A stretch of 64,000 bases of DNA from an uncultured Eubacterium sp. (GTDB lineage: Bacteria > Bacillota > Clostridia > Lachnospirales > Lachnospiraceae), in NCBI GenBank assembly GCA_910580075.1, contig CAJTVR010000001.1, forward strand, positions 66,438-130,437, written 5' to 3'. Positions 16,533-24,617 of this stretch are shown piece after piece (the stretch's first letter is position 1; each line of letters opens with the position of its first letter). The notes beneath the pieces were generated by a model, which was not told the origin of the DNA, made no database searches, and was given only the letters and a program-made list of their open reading frames with translations. A program made the position numbers and the translations under genes.

Positions 16533-18419
16533 TTACCCGGTCACAATTTTAGACGAAAGACCTTTCACTGTTATTTTTCCCTGTACATATCCATACTGTA
16601 TCATATATTCATAGGTCTTTCCTTTTTTCACTGTTTTATCCTGATAACTGGTCTTTTTCATATTTGTTACTGTTTTTAAGCGTTTAAATGTACCTCCTTT
16701 TTCTCTCCGGTAAATATAAACGCGGTTTGCTTTCTCATATTTCTTCCAGCTGACAGTTTTATACTTCGTACTGGATTTTACAGACGCCTGCGGTTTTTTA
16801 GCTTTTACGGCAAGCATCTTTTTCACAAGGTCCTGTGTCTGGTCTCCGGCAATTCCGTCAGCTGTGATTTTGCATTTCTTCTGAAAGTTTGTCACAAGAC
16901 GCGTCATCGTCTGAGACCAGGTACCGTTTACCGTAAGGTCTGCCCCGTCTAATGTAATCAGAGCTGCCTGCAGCCACTGGACATGCTGTTTTTTCATATT
17001 CTTTTCCGCATAAAGCGCACCTGTCGGTACTGCATAGTCTGACGGATTTACGGAATATATGTTAACAGAAATTGTTAAGTCCGCTGCCGTATAATTTTTG
17101 ACAGCCTCCTGGCTTACCGTAATATAAGCCTGTCCGGCTCCTTCAATTTTTACCCTGCCGTCTTTTCTGACTGTTACGACAGATTCATCCGACGACTGGT
17201 ATGTAATCGGCACAATGGTATGCGTGCTGGAAATATTCAGCATAAATGGCTGTGCCGTATTATTATAAGCATAGCTTGTCTTTGGTGTTTTTAAAACTGT
17301 TTTTATAACCGGATCCGGTTCCTGAATATCCGTATCCGGTTCCTGTCCGGACGAGCCCGGATTTTCTGATGCGCCTGGGTCCAGCGTAGAATCCGGCGGA
17401 TCCGGTGTGCCCGGATTTTCTGATGTGCCTGGCTGGGATACATCCGGATTTTGGACCGGCGGATCCGGCTTGTCTACTGTTTCACTCTTAAATAATGCCT
17501 TGATAAGCGCTACAATCGTATCCCTTCCGGAAAACCCGTCCACCTGCAGACTTTTCGCTGACTGAAACTGCATAACAGCCTGTTTTGTCGGCTCATCGTA
17601 TGTACCGGTTACAGAAAGCCCGGCATTCATGCAGGTGTTCAGCGCCCGCTGAATCCATGCTGCCCCGCTGTCTTTGGCTGATACGTAATCCGAAGGTATG
17701 TAAGAATCCTGCGGGCTGCAGTATGTCCATCCAAGCTGTGACGCATACTGGTAAGTCTCAAACCTCCTGCTCAGATATGCACCCATGACAAAATCACAAA
17801 CAGCCGCCTCATGAAGTTCATTCAGAGTCACAGCTTCATAGCTGCCTGCTGCTTTTGATGCGGATGCACCGACGCGCCCGGCAGCTCCTGCACCTCCCTG
17901 ATTCGCCAGGTCTGCAAAATAAACAAGCGCCGGCTCATTTTTAATGCCAAGCCGCTGCCCCTGCTGGATATAGCTTGTAATGTCTTCCACCGCAAGCGTA
18001 TCCTGGGCAGATTTGCTCTCATCTGTTGCCAGAAGTTTACGTGCTGCGGCGGCTTCTGACGCCGAAAACTTTCTCGTGCTCCACTTTGAAGTATCTTTCG
18101 TTTTTACGATTTCATTATAAAGGCTGCTTCCTAACAGTTTTTCTGCCTGTTTCTCATTGGCCGATACAATTGTCTGCAGCAGCGAAAGCGCCCGCCATCC
18201 GTGCCACTGCAGCTTTCCTACAGATACTGCTCCGTTATCATTAGGATTGACCGAATTATAGCTGCCTTCATTATTATACAGTATCTGGGCCGATGCAGAT
18301 ACAATCGCGTTTAAGTCTGCCTGTTCTGCCCGTACAGCATAAAGCGGAAGCAGCCCTGCCAGTAAAATTCCAAGAAAAACTGCTGCTCCCCATTTTTTTA
18401 CTTTTAATCTGTTTCCCAT
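16533..18419 (-). CDS. Secreted cell-wall-binding protein with two peptidoglycan-binding domains
   Basis: A 628-residue exported protein. Residues 1-31 form a signal peptide ending in AVRAEQ. Residues 35-235 form a globular, probably lysozyme- or chitosanase-like domain (ILYNNEGSYNSVNPND, VSVGKLQWHGWRAL). Residues 250-310 are a PG_binding_1 domain (WIQRALN, GTYDEPTKQAVMQFQ). A Pro/Asp/Gly-rich linker with repeated TSENPGTPDPP-like units covers about 315-365. A Big-type Ig domain follows, then a second peptidoglycan-binding domain (about 470-530). A Lys/Tyr-rich fibronectin-like end closes the protein. Known families suggest peptidoglycan binding and perhaps hydrolysis; the catalytic residues are not certain. 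Confidence 0.75.
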   Translation of the reverse strand: MGNRLKVKKWGAAVFLGILLAGLLPLYAVRAEQADLNAIVSASAQILYNNEGSYNSVNPNDNGAVSVGKLQWHGWRALSLLQTIVSANEKQAEKLLGSSLYNEIVKTKDTSKWSTRKFSASEAAAARKLLATDESKSAQDTLAVEDITSYIQQGQRLGIKNEPALVYFADLANQGGAGAAGRVGASASKAAGSYEAVTLNELHEAAVCDFVMGAYLSRRFETYQYASQLGWTYCSPQDSYIPSDYVSAKDSGAAWIQRALNTCMNAGLSVTGTYDEPTKQAVMQFQSAKSLQVDGFSGRDTIVALIKALFKSETVDKPDPPVQNPDVSQPGTSENPGTPDPPDSTLDPGASENPGSSGQEPDTDIQEPDPVIKTVLKTPKTSYAYNNTAQPFMLNISSTHTIVPITYQSSDESVVTVRKDGRVKIEGAGQAYITVSQEAVKNYTAADLTISVNIYSVNPSDYAVPTGALYAEKNMKKQHVQWLQAALITLDGADLTVNGTWSQTMTRLVTNFQKKCKITADGIAGDQTQDLVKKMLAVKAKKPQASVKSSTKYKTVSWKKYEKANRVYIYRREKGGTFKRLKTVTNMKKTSYQDKTVKKGKTYEYMIQYGYVQGKITVKGLSSKIVTG

Positions 18420-18543
18420 CGTTCAGTCCTCTCTAAAGTATTTTTTATTTCAGACAAATTCCGTAACCAGTCCTGCCAGACTGCCCCATGGTATATAAAT
18501 ACGAATTTTCTTAAAAAAATACCGGTATCTTCGTGCATTTTTA

Positions 18544-18572
18544 TTGACATATCTTTAACAAAGTTATAAATT
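18544..18572 (+). promoter_or_regulatory. Promoter of crt
   Basis: A perfect TTGACA at 18544-18549 is followed by TATAAA after 15 bases (18565-18570) or TAAATT after 17 (18567-18572). It lies about 50 bases before the crt start. The region between it and the upstream minus-strand gene is A/T rich. Confidence 0.65.
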
Positions 18573-18618
18573 ATAGATATGGTAAATCTTAACTACATAA
18601 TTTTAGGAGGAAACAAAA

Positions 18619-19413
18619 ATGAACAACTTAACGCTTGAAGTTGAAAATCAAATCGCAGTCCTTACCATTACCAGGCCTGCCGCACTGAACGCATTAAACA
18701 GCGAAACACTTGATGAGCTGAACACAGTGTTAACAGAAATCGAAGCAAGAGACGATGTAAAAGTTGTAATCTTAACCGGCGGTCCTGACAAGAAAGGCAA
18801 TGCATTTAAGTCTTTTGTAGCAGGCGCTGATATTGCTGAAATGGTAAACTTTACCGCAGCACAGGCACGTGCGTTCGGTATGCGCGCATCTGTACCGTTC
18901 TTTAAATTAATGAACATGCGTCAGGTAACAATCGCTGCTGTAAACGGATTTGCACTTGGCGGCGGATGCGAAATCTGTATGGCATGTGATATCCGCATTG
19001 CTTCTGATAACGCTTTATTCGGACAGCCTGAATGCGGACTTGGCATCATCCCTGGATTTGGCGGCACACAGCGTCTGGCACGCTTAGTCGGCATGGGACG
19101 TGCAAAAGAACTGATCTTTACCTGCGACAACATCAAAGCAGACGAAGCTTACCGCATCGGTCTTGTCAACAAAGTTGTTCCGGCTGAAGAATTAATGCCG
19201 GCTGCAAAAGCAATGGCTGAAAAGATTGTTTCTAAAGGAAGCTACGCTGTATCCATCGCTAAAGCAGCGATCAACAACGGCTATGATATGGATATCAAAA
19301 ACGCAGTTGAAATGGAAGCAAATCTGTTTGGCGTAACATGCTCTACACATGATAAACAGGAAGGCATGAGCGCATTTTTAGAAAAACGCGCAGCTGACCT
19401 GACAGATTTCTAA
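18619..19413 (+). CDS. crt: Crotonase (3-hydroxybutyryl-CoA dehydratase)
   Basis: A 264-residue enoyl-CoA hydratase-family enzyme that dehydrates 3-hydroxybutyryl-CoA to crotonyl-CoA in butyrate synthesis. The oxyanion-hole region FVAGADIAEM, the first catalytic glutamate in GGGCEICMACD and the second in GQPECGLGIIPGFGGTQRL are all present. AGGAGG lies nine bases before the ATG. The codon choice looks biased towards a highly expressed set compared with its neighbours. It stands alone, in contrast to the usual crt-bcd-etfBA-hbd cluster, and is the only plus-strand intact gene in the first 53 kb. Another short-chain enoyl-CoA hydratase role is possible. Confidence 0.88.
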   Translation: MNNLTLEVENQIAVLTITRPAALNALNSETLDELNTVLTEIEARDDVKVVILTGGPDKKGNAFKSFVAGADIAEMVNFTAAQARAFGMRASVPFFKLMNMRQVTIAAVNGFALGGGCEICMACDIRIASDNALFGQPECGLGIIPGFGGTQRLARLVGMGRAKELIFTCDNIKADEAYRIGLVNKVVPAEELMPAAKAMAEKIVSKGSYAVSIAKAAINNGYDMDIKNAVEMEANLFGVTCSTHDKQEGMSAFLEKRAADLTDF

Positions 19414-19451
19414 GCAATAGAATGCTGTTAGTCTTGTAAAAGATCACTTAT

Positions 19452-19553
19452 AAAGGGCTGCTGCATAAGAGAAAAGTTATACGGGATATGGAAGCGGATT
19501 TTACCGTCTGCGCCATATGCTGCATCAGCTCTTCATGCAGCGGCTCTTTTTGT
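19452..19553 (+). terminator. Hairpin terminator after crt (dispersed repeat family)
   Basis: AAAGGGCTGCTGCATAAGAG (19452-19472) pairs with the complementary arm near 19529-19549, and a T run (CTCTTTTTG) follows. The arms resemble those of the hairpins at 42120-42217 and 57224-57297. Confidence 0.75.
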
Positions 19554-19651
19554 ATAGGTTTCCCAGACGCCAGACACAGACGGACGCTTACTATATCACA
19601 GACAGCCGGAAACAGGACAGACGTTCTTAAGAAAGAAGGAATACCGAAAAT

Positions 19652-19808
19652 ATGGGATTTTATGTAAACCCGCCGTCAGATGCATTTGCGGCAGTTCTAA
19701 AAACAAACTTTTATACCTAATGAAGAAATCCGCCGTGAATTTATCCTGGCTGTCAGGGAAGGAAGACATCTGGAACTGGCAAACGCCGTACGAATGAGCA
19801 CAGAATAG
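19652..19808 (+). pseudogene. Remnant of a second AAA-ATPase-like family gene
   Basis: An ATG at 19652 with GAAGGA upstream starts GFYVNPPSDAFAAVLKTNFY, which resembles the N terminus of AAA-ATPase-like proteins. After about 20 residues that frame stops. An overlapping frame continues FIPNEEIRREFILAV and HLELANAVRMSTE to a TAG at 19806, which resembles a middle segment of the same family. Nearly the whole ATPase domain is missing between the two, so this is a collapsed gene. It is on the opposite strand to the relative at 13564-14933. Confidence 0.55.
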
Positions 19809-19836
19809 AAAAAGTGCGGGTTTAACCTCCCCGCAC
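19807..19836 (-). terminator. Intrinsic terminator after the zf-like protein gene
   Basis: GTGCGGG / CCCGCAC with a nine-base loop. On the minus strand it is followed by TTTTTC. It lies 18 bases past the stop of the gene ending at 19854. Confidence 0.8.
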
Positions 19837-19853
19837 CCAGATCTTATTTCACT

Positions 19854-20105
19854 TCAGCATAAATTCCTGATAACCAGTTCATAGTTTTCTGGCTCATGAG
19901 GAAATGTACAGTCTGTACAGTCCTTAATAACTGAACCATCTATTTTCAGGTACACTGGCTTTCCTGGACAGTTTTCTTTCAGATACAGCGGACAGTAACA
20001 GAACAGACAGTTAAAAGGCCCTGTTTTATTATGGCATGGAAAGTACTTACAGTCTTTATTTTCAAAAAAACGGTGTGAATTTTTAATGTAGTTTTCCTCG
20101 TTCAT
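19854..20105 (-). CDS. Cysteine-rich small-domain protein (zf-like, PF04071 type)
   Basis: An 83-residue protein with a dense Cys/His pattern: FFENKDCKYFPCH, FNCLFCYCPLY and VIKDCTDCTFPHEPENY. This matches the cysteine-rich small domain found in Clostridia and methanogens, often near cobalamin genes or fused to cobalamin enzymes. It probably binds a metal, but its function is not known. It lies 24 bases downstream of the gene at 20130 and shares its terminator, so the two form a small operon. Confidence 0.75.
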   Translation of the reverse strand: MNEENYIKNSHRFFENKDCKYFPCHNKTGPFNCLFCYCPLYLKENCPGKPVYLKIDGSVIKDCTDCTFPHEPENYELVIRNLC

Positions 20106-20129
20106 GTTTAGCCTGTGCCTTTCTTATTT

Positions 20130-20753
20130 TTACAGACAGATGTCTGTCATTCTGTTTAAGCAGCATGGATTCGTACATCCGCTGCATACGCTTTCACACT
20201 GCAGCTTTTCGTCCTGTGTCAGCTCGCAGATCAATGCTACGCTTTTTTGCGGCAGCATACAGAAAGCGGCATTGCAGGTAATCTGCGGTGCATACTCTTC
20301 TAACAGGCCCGGGAGCATATCCAGAGGAAATGCTTCTCCGCTTCCAAAAAAATGATATTTCAAAGAATGCCAGCCCGTTTTATTTAAGACATACCGGCTA
20401 TAGGCATCATATCCCTGCATAAGTATTTCACAGGCCAGCACTTCCGTCATATAGCTCTGCATCAAAAATCCGCTCTGTGAGTATCTTTCCTGCAGACGGT
20501 CCAGACTGTTTCCCAGTGACATGACAGCAAATTCATATTTTTTGTCCGGATTCTTTTGTTCCTTCCAGCTGCTGCATACGTGGTACGGTTTTCTCTCCCA
20601 GAAAGCCTCCTTTTGCAGAAGCGGCTGCATTGCTTCTGCCACTGCCTTTAGCTCATCTGACTGTGCGTCGTTAAAATGATATTTGTTCCTTACTCTTTCT
20701 AAAAAATCAAAAGTCTGCAGTCTGTCCAGTACCTCCGTAAAAAAAGCTGCCAT
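20130..20753 (-). CDS. Putative B12-dependent methionine synthase activation-domain-like protein
   Basis: A 207-residue protein. The central YEFAVMSLGNSLDRLQERY and the Gly/Ser FFGSGEAFPLDMLPGLLEEYAP region look like stand-alone relatives of the MetH activation domain found in Clostridia. The C terminus has a cysteine cluster (CESVCSGCTNPCC) that may bind a metal or cluster. An AAGGAG site precedes the ATG. Pairing with a zf-like protein, itself often linked to cobalamin genes, fits a corrinoid-related role. I rate the family call as moderate; the protein lacks other domains to confirm it. Confidence 0.5.
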   Translation of the reverse strand: MAAFFTEVLDRLQTFDFLERVRNKYHFNDAQSDELKAVAEAMQPLLQKEAFWERKPYHVCSSWKEQKNPDKKYEFAVMSLGNSLDRLQERYSQSGFLMQSYMTEVLACEILMQGYDAYSRYVLNKTGWHSLKYHFFGSGEAFPLDMLPGLLEEYAPQITCNAAFCMLPQKSVALICELTQDEKLQCESVCSGCTNPCCLNRMTDICL

Positions 20754-20870
20754 CAGATTTTCTCCTTAATAAAAACGTTCGTCTGTATCGCTTTTCCAAA
20801 TGTCTTTTACAGTTCTTCGGGAAAATTATATTATAATTCGATCTGTATGTAAAGTATAGGCTATCCGAAC

Positions 20871-21146
20871 GCTGGGAAGAAATATTTTTCCTTTTTTTGT
20901 TCCGCCTCCGAACAGTAAGAACTTCTAAATTTTCTGCTTCCAGTCTGTGACAGCGGACGGACCGGTGCCTGATGCCCTGACGTTATGGCATGCTTTACGC
21001 TTTGGCACTGACAGACACCTTTTGGGGCTTCAGAGTTTTGTATAGCGGCAGACCATGTGCCCCAAATCCTGGGTTCCAGGCAGAAAATTAAGAATTTCTA
21101 ACTGTTCTTCGGAGTCACAAAAAAAGAAAAAATATCTCTTCCCAGC
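20871..21146. repeat. Large imperfect palindrome with about 70-bp arms
   Basis: The left arm (20871 to about 20942) and right arm (about 21075 to 21146) are inverted copies. Both begin GCTGGGAAGA-ATATTTTT and contain CTTTTTTTGT, CTCCGAA/GAACAGT and TTTTCTGC. They differ at roughly one base in six, including a small insertion. About 130 bases separate them. A 17-base part of the left arm (20905-20921) recurs at 39390. The remaining stretch 21147-21425 holds two copies of CAGAATAAACGT (about 21190 and 21281) and no gene that I can support. Confidence 0.75.
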
Positions 21147-21425
21147 TGGTACTGAATGAATTTTTACGTGTCTGTCCGGCATCCTGTGACAGAATAAACG
21201 TCTGGCTGCCGCGCTATTACACACCTGGAAGGTGACAGCCGGACAGGCACATAAAAATCATACGGCCGGCAGGCTGAGGCAGAATAAACGTGCATCCTGC
21301 AAGGTTTCATCCGGAAGCTGGTATCCGGACTGACATATAGAATTTATCCAATAACAGCATCCGCAGAACCATTCGTAAAGAAAAAAACAGCCTTACCGTG
21401 TTATCCTTCCGGCCAAGAATATTTC

Positions 21426-22487
21426 TTAATAAATCAGCAATTGCTGCACTTTATAACTGACAAGAAACAGCGCCGTATCAGCCAGCATTTTTATCACAGT
21501 TTCCGGGACTGCCGGCATAAATCCGGCTCCTGCTGTAACAAACAGCGCACTTAACAGCATGATACATACGGCAAGAATCAGATACTTAAATCCCGATATT
21601 CCCATATTCTTTTTTGAATGAAATACGAGTTTATAATTAATCAGATAATTATATGACGCTGAAAATATTCTGGCTAATACCGTAGCTATCGTAATATAAT
21701 AAAATGTATTCCACGGCTTTAATACAAAACAGAACATTCCAAACAATATGATATCTATGATACTGGAAGACAGGGAAGAAAGAATATATTTTAGAAATAT
21801 AATCCCAAATATACAATATATTTTTACTGAATCAATAACCGGGTCAAAGTGTGTCCGATGATTTACTTTCGATTCATATACAGTCTGAATCGGTACTTCG
21901 ATGATTGTGTATTTCTCTTTACTGGAAATCAGCATATTTGTTTCAAACTCAAACCGTTCTCCAGGCACATTTAAGAGTTCTTTCATAAAACCAGACGGAA
22001 TTCCCCTTAAACCTGTCTGTGTGTCTGATACTTTAATACCGCATAAATAACTGCATACTTTCCTGGTCAGCTCATTTCCAAATCTGCTCTTCCACGGAAC
22101 ACAGTCACCGCTAAAATCCCGGCATCCCAGGATCAGACAGTCCCTGTTCTCTGTCAGCGCCCTTGCACATTTTTCCACATCTTCCGTCTTATGCTGTCCG
22201 TCAGAATCGGCCGTTATACAGCCACATGCATCCGGAAATTCATTCAGTATATAATTAAATGCAGTTTTTAAAGCCCTGCCTTTTCCCTGATTCAAAGCAT
22301 GTTTTAATATTACCCCCCCCCTTGCCTTTATTTCTTCAAACAGCTTTGTGTAACTATCTGCACTTCCATCATTTATCACAATGATGTTCTGAAATCCCTT
22401 TGATTCCAGCTCTGCGTAAAATTCCAGCAGCTTCTTTTCTGGTTCGTAGGCCGGAATCACGATTGGGACAGTATATGTTTTGTTCAT
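21426..22487 (-). CDS. Glycosyltransferase 2 (dolichyl-phosphate-sugar synthase-like) fused to GtrA domain; contains G9 tract
   Basis: A 353-residue protein. Residues 1-225 are a GT2 domain (IPAYEPEKKLLEFY, IIVINDGSADS, ITADSDGQHK, DTQTGLRGIP) like enzymes that load a hexose onto undecaprenyl phosphate. Residues 230-350 have four predicted helices of the GtrA family, which flips such lipid-linked sugars. The pairing on one chain supports modification of the glycan outside the membrane, as in GtrABC O-antigen glucosylation. Codons around residues 55-58 contain nine consecutive G, so gain or loss of one base would truncate the protein early. It is the last gene of locus A. Confidence 0.85.
   Translation of the reverse strand: MNKTYTVPIVIPAYEPEKKLLEFYAELESKGFQNIIVINDGSADSYTKLFEEIKARGGVILKHALNQGKGRALKTAFNYILNEFPDACGCITADSDGQHKTEDVEKCARALTENRDCLILGCRDFSGDCVPWKSRFGNELTRKVCSYLCGIKVSDTQTGLRGIPSGFMKELLNVPGERFEFETNMLISSKEKYTIIEVPIQTVYESKVNHRTHFDPVIDSVKIYCIFGIIFLKYILSSLSSSIIDIILFGMFCFVLKPWNTFYYITIATVLARIFSASYNYLINYKLVFHSKKNMGISGFKYLILAVCIMLLSALFVTAGAGFMPAVPETVIKMLADTALFLVSYKVQQLLIY
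22313..22321 (-). repeat. G9 homopolymer inside a glycosyltransferase gene
   Basis: Nine C on the plus strand, that is nine G in the coding strand, within the codons for Arg-Gly-Gly-Val of the GT2/GtrA protein. The gene is in frame at this length. G tracts of this size are typical slipped-strand switch sites. Confidence 0.9.
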
Positions 22488-22612
22488 TTAGATCTCCTGA
22501 CTTTCTGTTTTTCTTATCATTTTTTTCCAGCATGTTTCAATCAGTAAGGGAACTGCCTTCCCCATATTCCCCACTATCATTTCAGACTTGCTGGATGATT
22601 CAATGCAATATT

Positions 22613-24067
22613 TTATCCATCCTCTTCCTTTCTCTCTTTCCCGATAATAATCCAAAACCATTTTATCTGTTTTGTAATTGCCAGCATCACAAGAAACAGC
22701 AAAAAGAGCATCACCAATTTTACAAACGCACCAATCAGCAGATGTTCAAACGATACCGGAAATAAAAAAGTAAATACAAAAAGCACAATACAAATCAGCA
22801 CATCTTCTTTGAAATTTTTCAGAAAATCTAAATAACTGGCATGAAAGCCCGTCTTTACCATAACCAAAAACGTTATAAAGAAATCCAGTCCATAAGCTAT
22901 GCTCACACAGACTGCAGCGACATTAATGCTTCCTGACATTACACCCCCGGTGATAAATGAACCAATCATCACCGTTGTAAAGATCAGATTATAAAACATT
23001 AATTTTGTGTTTCCTATGCTTTGATAAATTGGTGATATCGTATTTGTAAGTATCTGCGGCCACAGACTTAACGAAAGAATCCTAAACGGCCAGACAGATT
23101 CGCCCCATTGTTTACCGAAAACAATCAGTATGATTTCCTTCCCGGCAAACCAGCAGTACGCTGAGACAAAGCATCCCAGCAGTGATAAGAATTTTAATAG
23201 TTTTAGATAATTAGAAAATATGAACTCTTTATCATCCTGATGCTCTGATAATACAGGGTGAAGGACAGGCGTAATCACTCCCGGCAGATATAATACCGGC
23301 ATTTGCTGCATAGAATAGGCCTTGCTATAATAGCCGAGCTGATTTTTGGGCATAAACCTGGCAATCAGCAGATTATCCAGGTTGTGGTTAAAATAATTCA
23401 GTGTCTGCGCAGCAAACTGGTAAAGAGAATATGAAAGAATCTTTTTTACCGGCGTCATGGACGGACACGGCAAAAACCTGAGCTTTATCGATACCTCATT
23501 CCATAAAAACATGCCTGCTGCTCCAAACAGAGTATTCAGTGCCAGCGCATATACACCGGCTCCCCGCAGCGCAAAAAATATTGTACAGGTAAAGGCAGCC
23601 GCCGAAACTGCCACTGTACGCATAGCAATCGCAAGAAACTTCCTGTTTTTTAACATCACTGAACTGGGTATGGCATTAAAAGAATAAAACCCTAACGCAG
23701 CAGCTAATATCATGCCAAGACCTACATAGACATCATCGTCATATACAGCGGCAATGACTCTGGAAAACAGCGAAAATGCTATGATCAGCACCATTCCAAG
23801 ATAAACATTGAATGAATAAATAGAATCAATATCTTCATCTGTAAGTTCCCTGTCCTGAATCACTGCGGTTCCAAAACCCATATCGCCTATCAGCTGAAAA
23901 AATACAATAAAAACATTGATGACTGCCACTGTGCCATAATCTTCAGGTGTAAGGATCCTTGATAATATAGCAGTATAGATCAGCTGTAAGATCACAGCAA
24001 GATATTTGGACGCCGCATGAATTACTGCTGCTTTTCTTATGGAAATATCTCTGACTCCTTTTTTCAT
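22613..24067 (-). CDS. Polysaccharide flippase (Wzx/MOP family)
   Basis: A membrane protein of about 484 residues with 12-14 predicted helices. It starts IRKAAVIHAASKYLAVILQLIY and contains SRILTPEDYGTVAVINVF and FGTAVIQDRELTDEDID, the typical N-terminal half of oligosaccharide flippases. Such proteins move undecaprenyl-diphosphate-linked repeat units across the membrane for Wzy-type polymerisation. I prefer the ATG at 24067; a GTG at 24082 lies too close to AGGAG. The start overlaps the epimerase remnant by four bases. Together with the EpsG-like polymerase it defines a Wzx/Wzy system for locus A, distinct from the ABC flippase of locus B. Confidence 0.88.
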   Translation of the reverse strand: MKKGVRDISIRKAAVIHAASKYLAVILQLIYTAILSRILTPEDYGTVAVINVFIVFFQLIGDMGFGTAVIQDRELTDEDIDSIYSFNVYLGMVLIIAFSLFSRVIAAVYDDDVYVGLGMILAAALGFYSFNAIPSSVMLKNRKFLAIAMRTVAVSAAAFTCTIFFALRGAGVYALALNTLFGAAGMFLWNEVSIKLRFLPCPSMTPVKKILSYSLYQFAAQTLNYFNHNLDNLLIARFMPKNQLGYYSKAYSMQQMPVLYLPGVITPVLHPVLSEHQDDKEFIFSNYLKLLKFLSLLGCFVSAYCWFAGKEIILIVFGKQWGESVWPFRILSLSLWPQILTNTISPIYQSIGNTKLMFYNLIFTTVMIGSFITGGVMSGSINVAAVCVSIAYGLDFFITFLVMVKTGFHASYLDFLKNFKEDVLICIVLFVFTFLFPVSFEHLLIGAFVKLVMLFLLFLVMLAITKQIKWFWIIIGKERKEEDG

Positions 24068-24285
24068 ACTGTTATCCCGCACTCCTGATGCCCTTGTAAA
24101 AGATGCATCATGCCTGCGCTGTCAGCCAAATTACATTTAAAATATGTTAACTTTTCATTATTCTCCAGTCTGTGCAGCACATCTGCAGTATCCAAAGCAG
24201 TAAAACACACACTATTCTCCATAAAACATTTCGTTACATTGCTTCCAGCAAATCCTTCAGCACCTGAAATAATCACCTTTTTCAT
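24064..24285 (-). pseudogene. N-terminal remnant of an NAD-dependent sugar epimerase/dehydratase
   Basis: Starts with a good GAAGGAG site and an ATG at 24285. It encodes KKVIISGAEGFAGSNVTK, the nucleotide-binding start of an extended SDR, but stops after about 73 residues where such enzymes have 300 or more. It directly follows the tail of a glucose-1-phosphate cytidylyltransferase, so CDP-glucose 4,6-dehydratase or a related CDP-sugar enzyme is the likely ancestor. The rest of the gene has been lost at the junction with the flippase. Confidence 0.7.
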
Positions 24286-24313
24286 GATCAAATCTCCTTC
24301 TTTTTTAGTTATC

Positions 24314-24467
24314 TCAGATCTCCCATGGAACTGCTCCCGATGTCCACATCTTGTCCAGCTTTTCTTTTCTCTTAATGTGCCCATATACTGCCAGAGACCC
24401 TGATGCATATATGAGCCAGGCTGATAAGCCCGCCTGCCACGCTCCATGAATTCCTTCTCAAACACTG
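24314..24467 (-). pseudogene. C-terminal remnant of glucose-1-phosphate cytidylyltransferase
   Basis: One frame gives FEKEFMERGRRAYQPGS and GLWQYMGTLREKK. After one shift the neighbouring frame gives KLDKMWTSGAVPWEI and a stop at 24316-24314. Together they match the usual RfbF ending, in which a GFWQ-MDTLREK segment is followed by a LW-SG-APW segment. Nothing of the N-terminal 200 residues is visible in 24468-24617. The enzyme would make CDP-glucose for 3,6-dideoxy or branched sugars. Confidence 0.65.
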
Positions 24468-24617
24468 CTGCACTTCACCAGACACTATCTTTACATTACC
24501 TTCTGCATAATACTATCGCATGTGGAAATACATCTGTATATTTAAGGATATTATCCGTAATAATTTTCTCTTTTGTTCTGTTCAACCGTAAGATTCAAAC
24601 AATTATCCTAAAACACA

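Noticed and set aside
21030..21224. Minus-strand frame of 64 codons within the large palindrome
   Set aside because: It overlaps the right arm of an inverted repeat and has no ribosome binding site or recognisable family.
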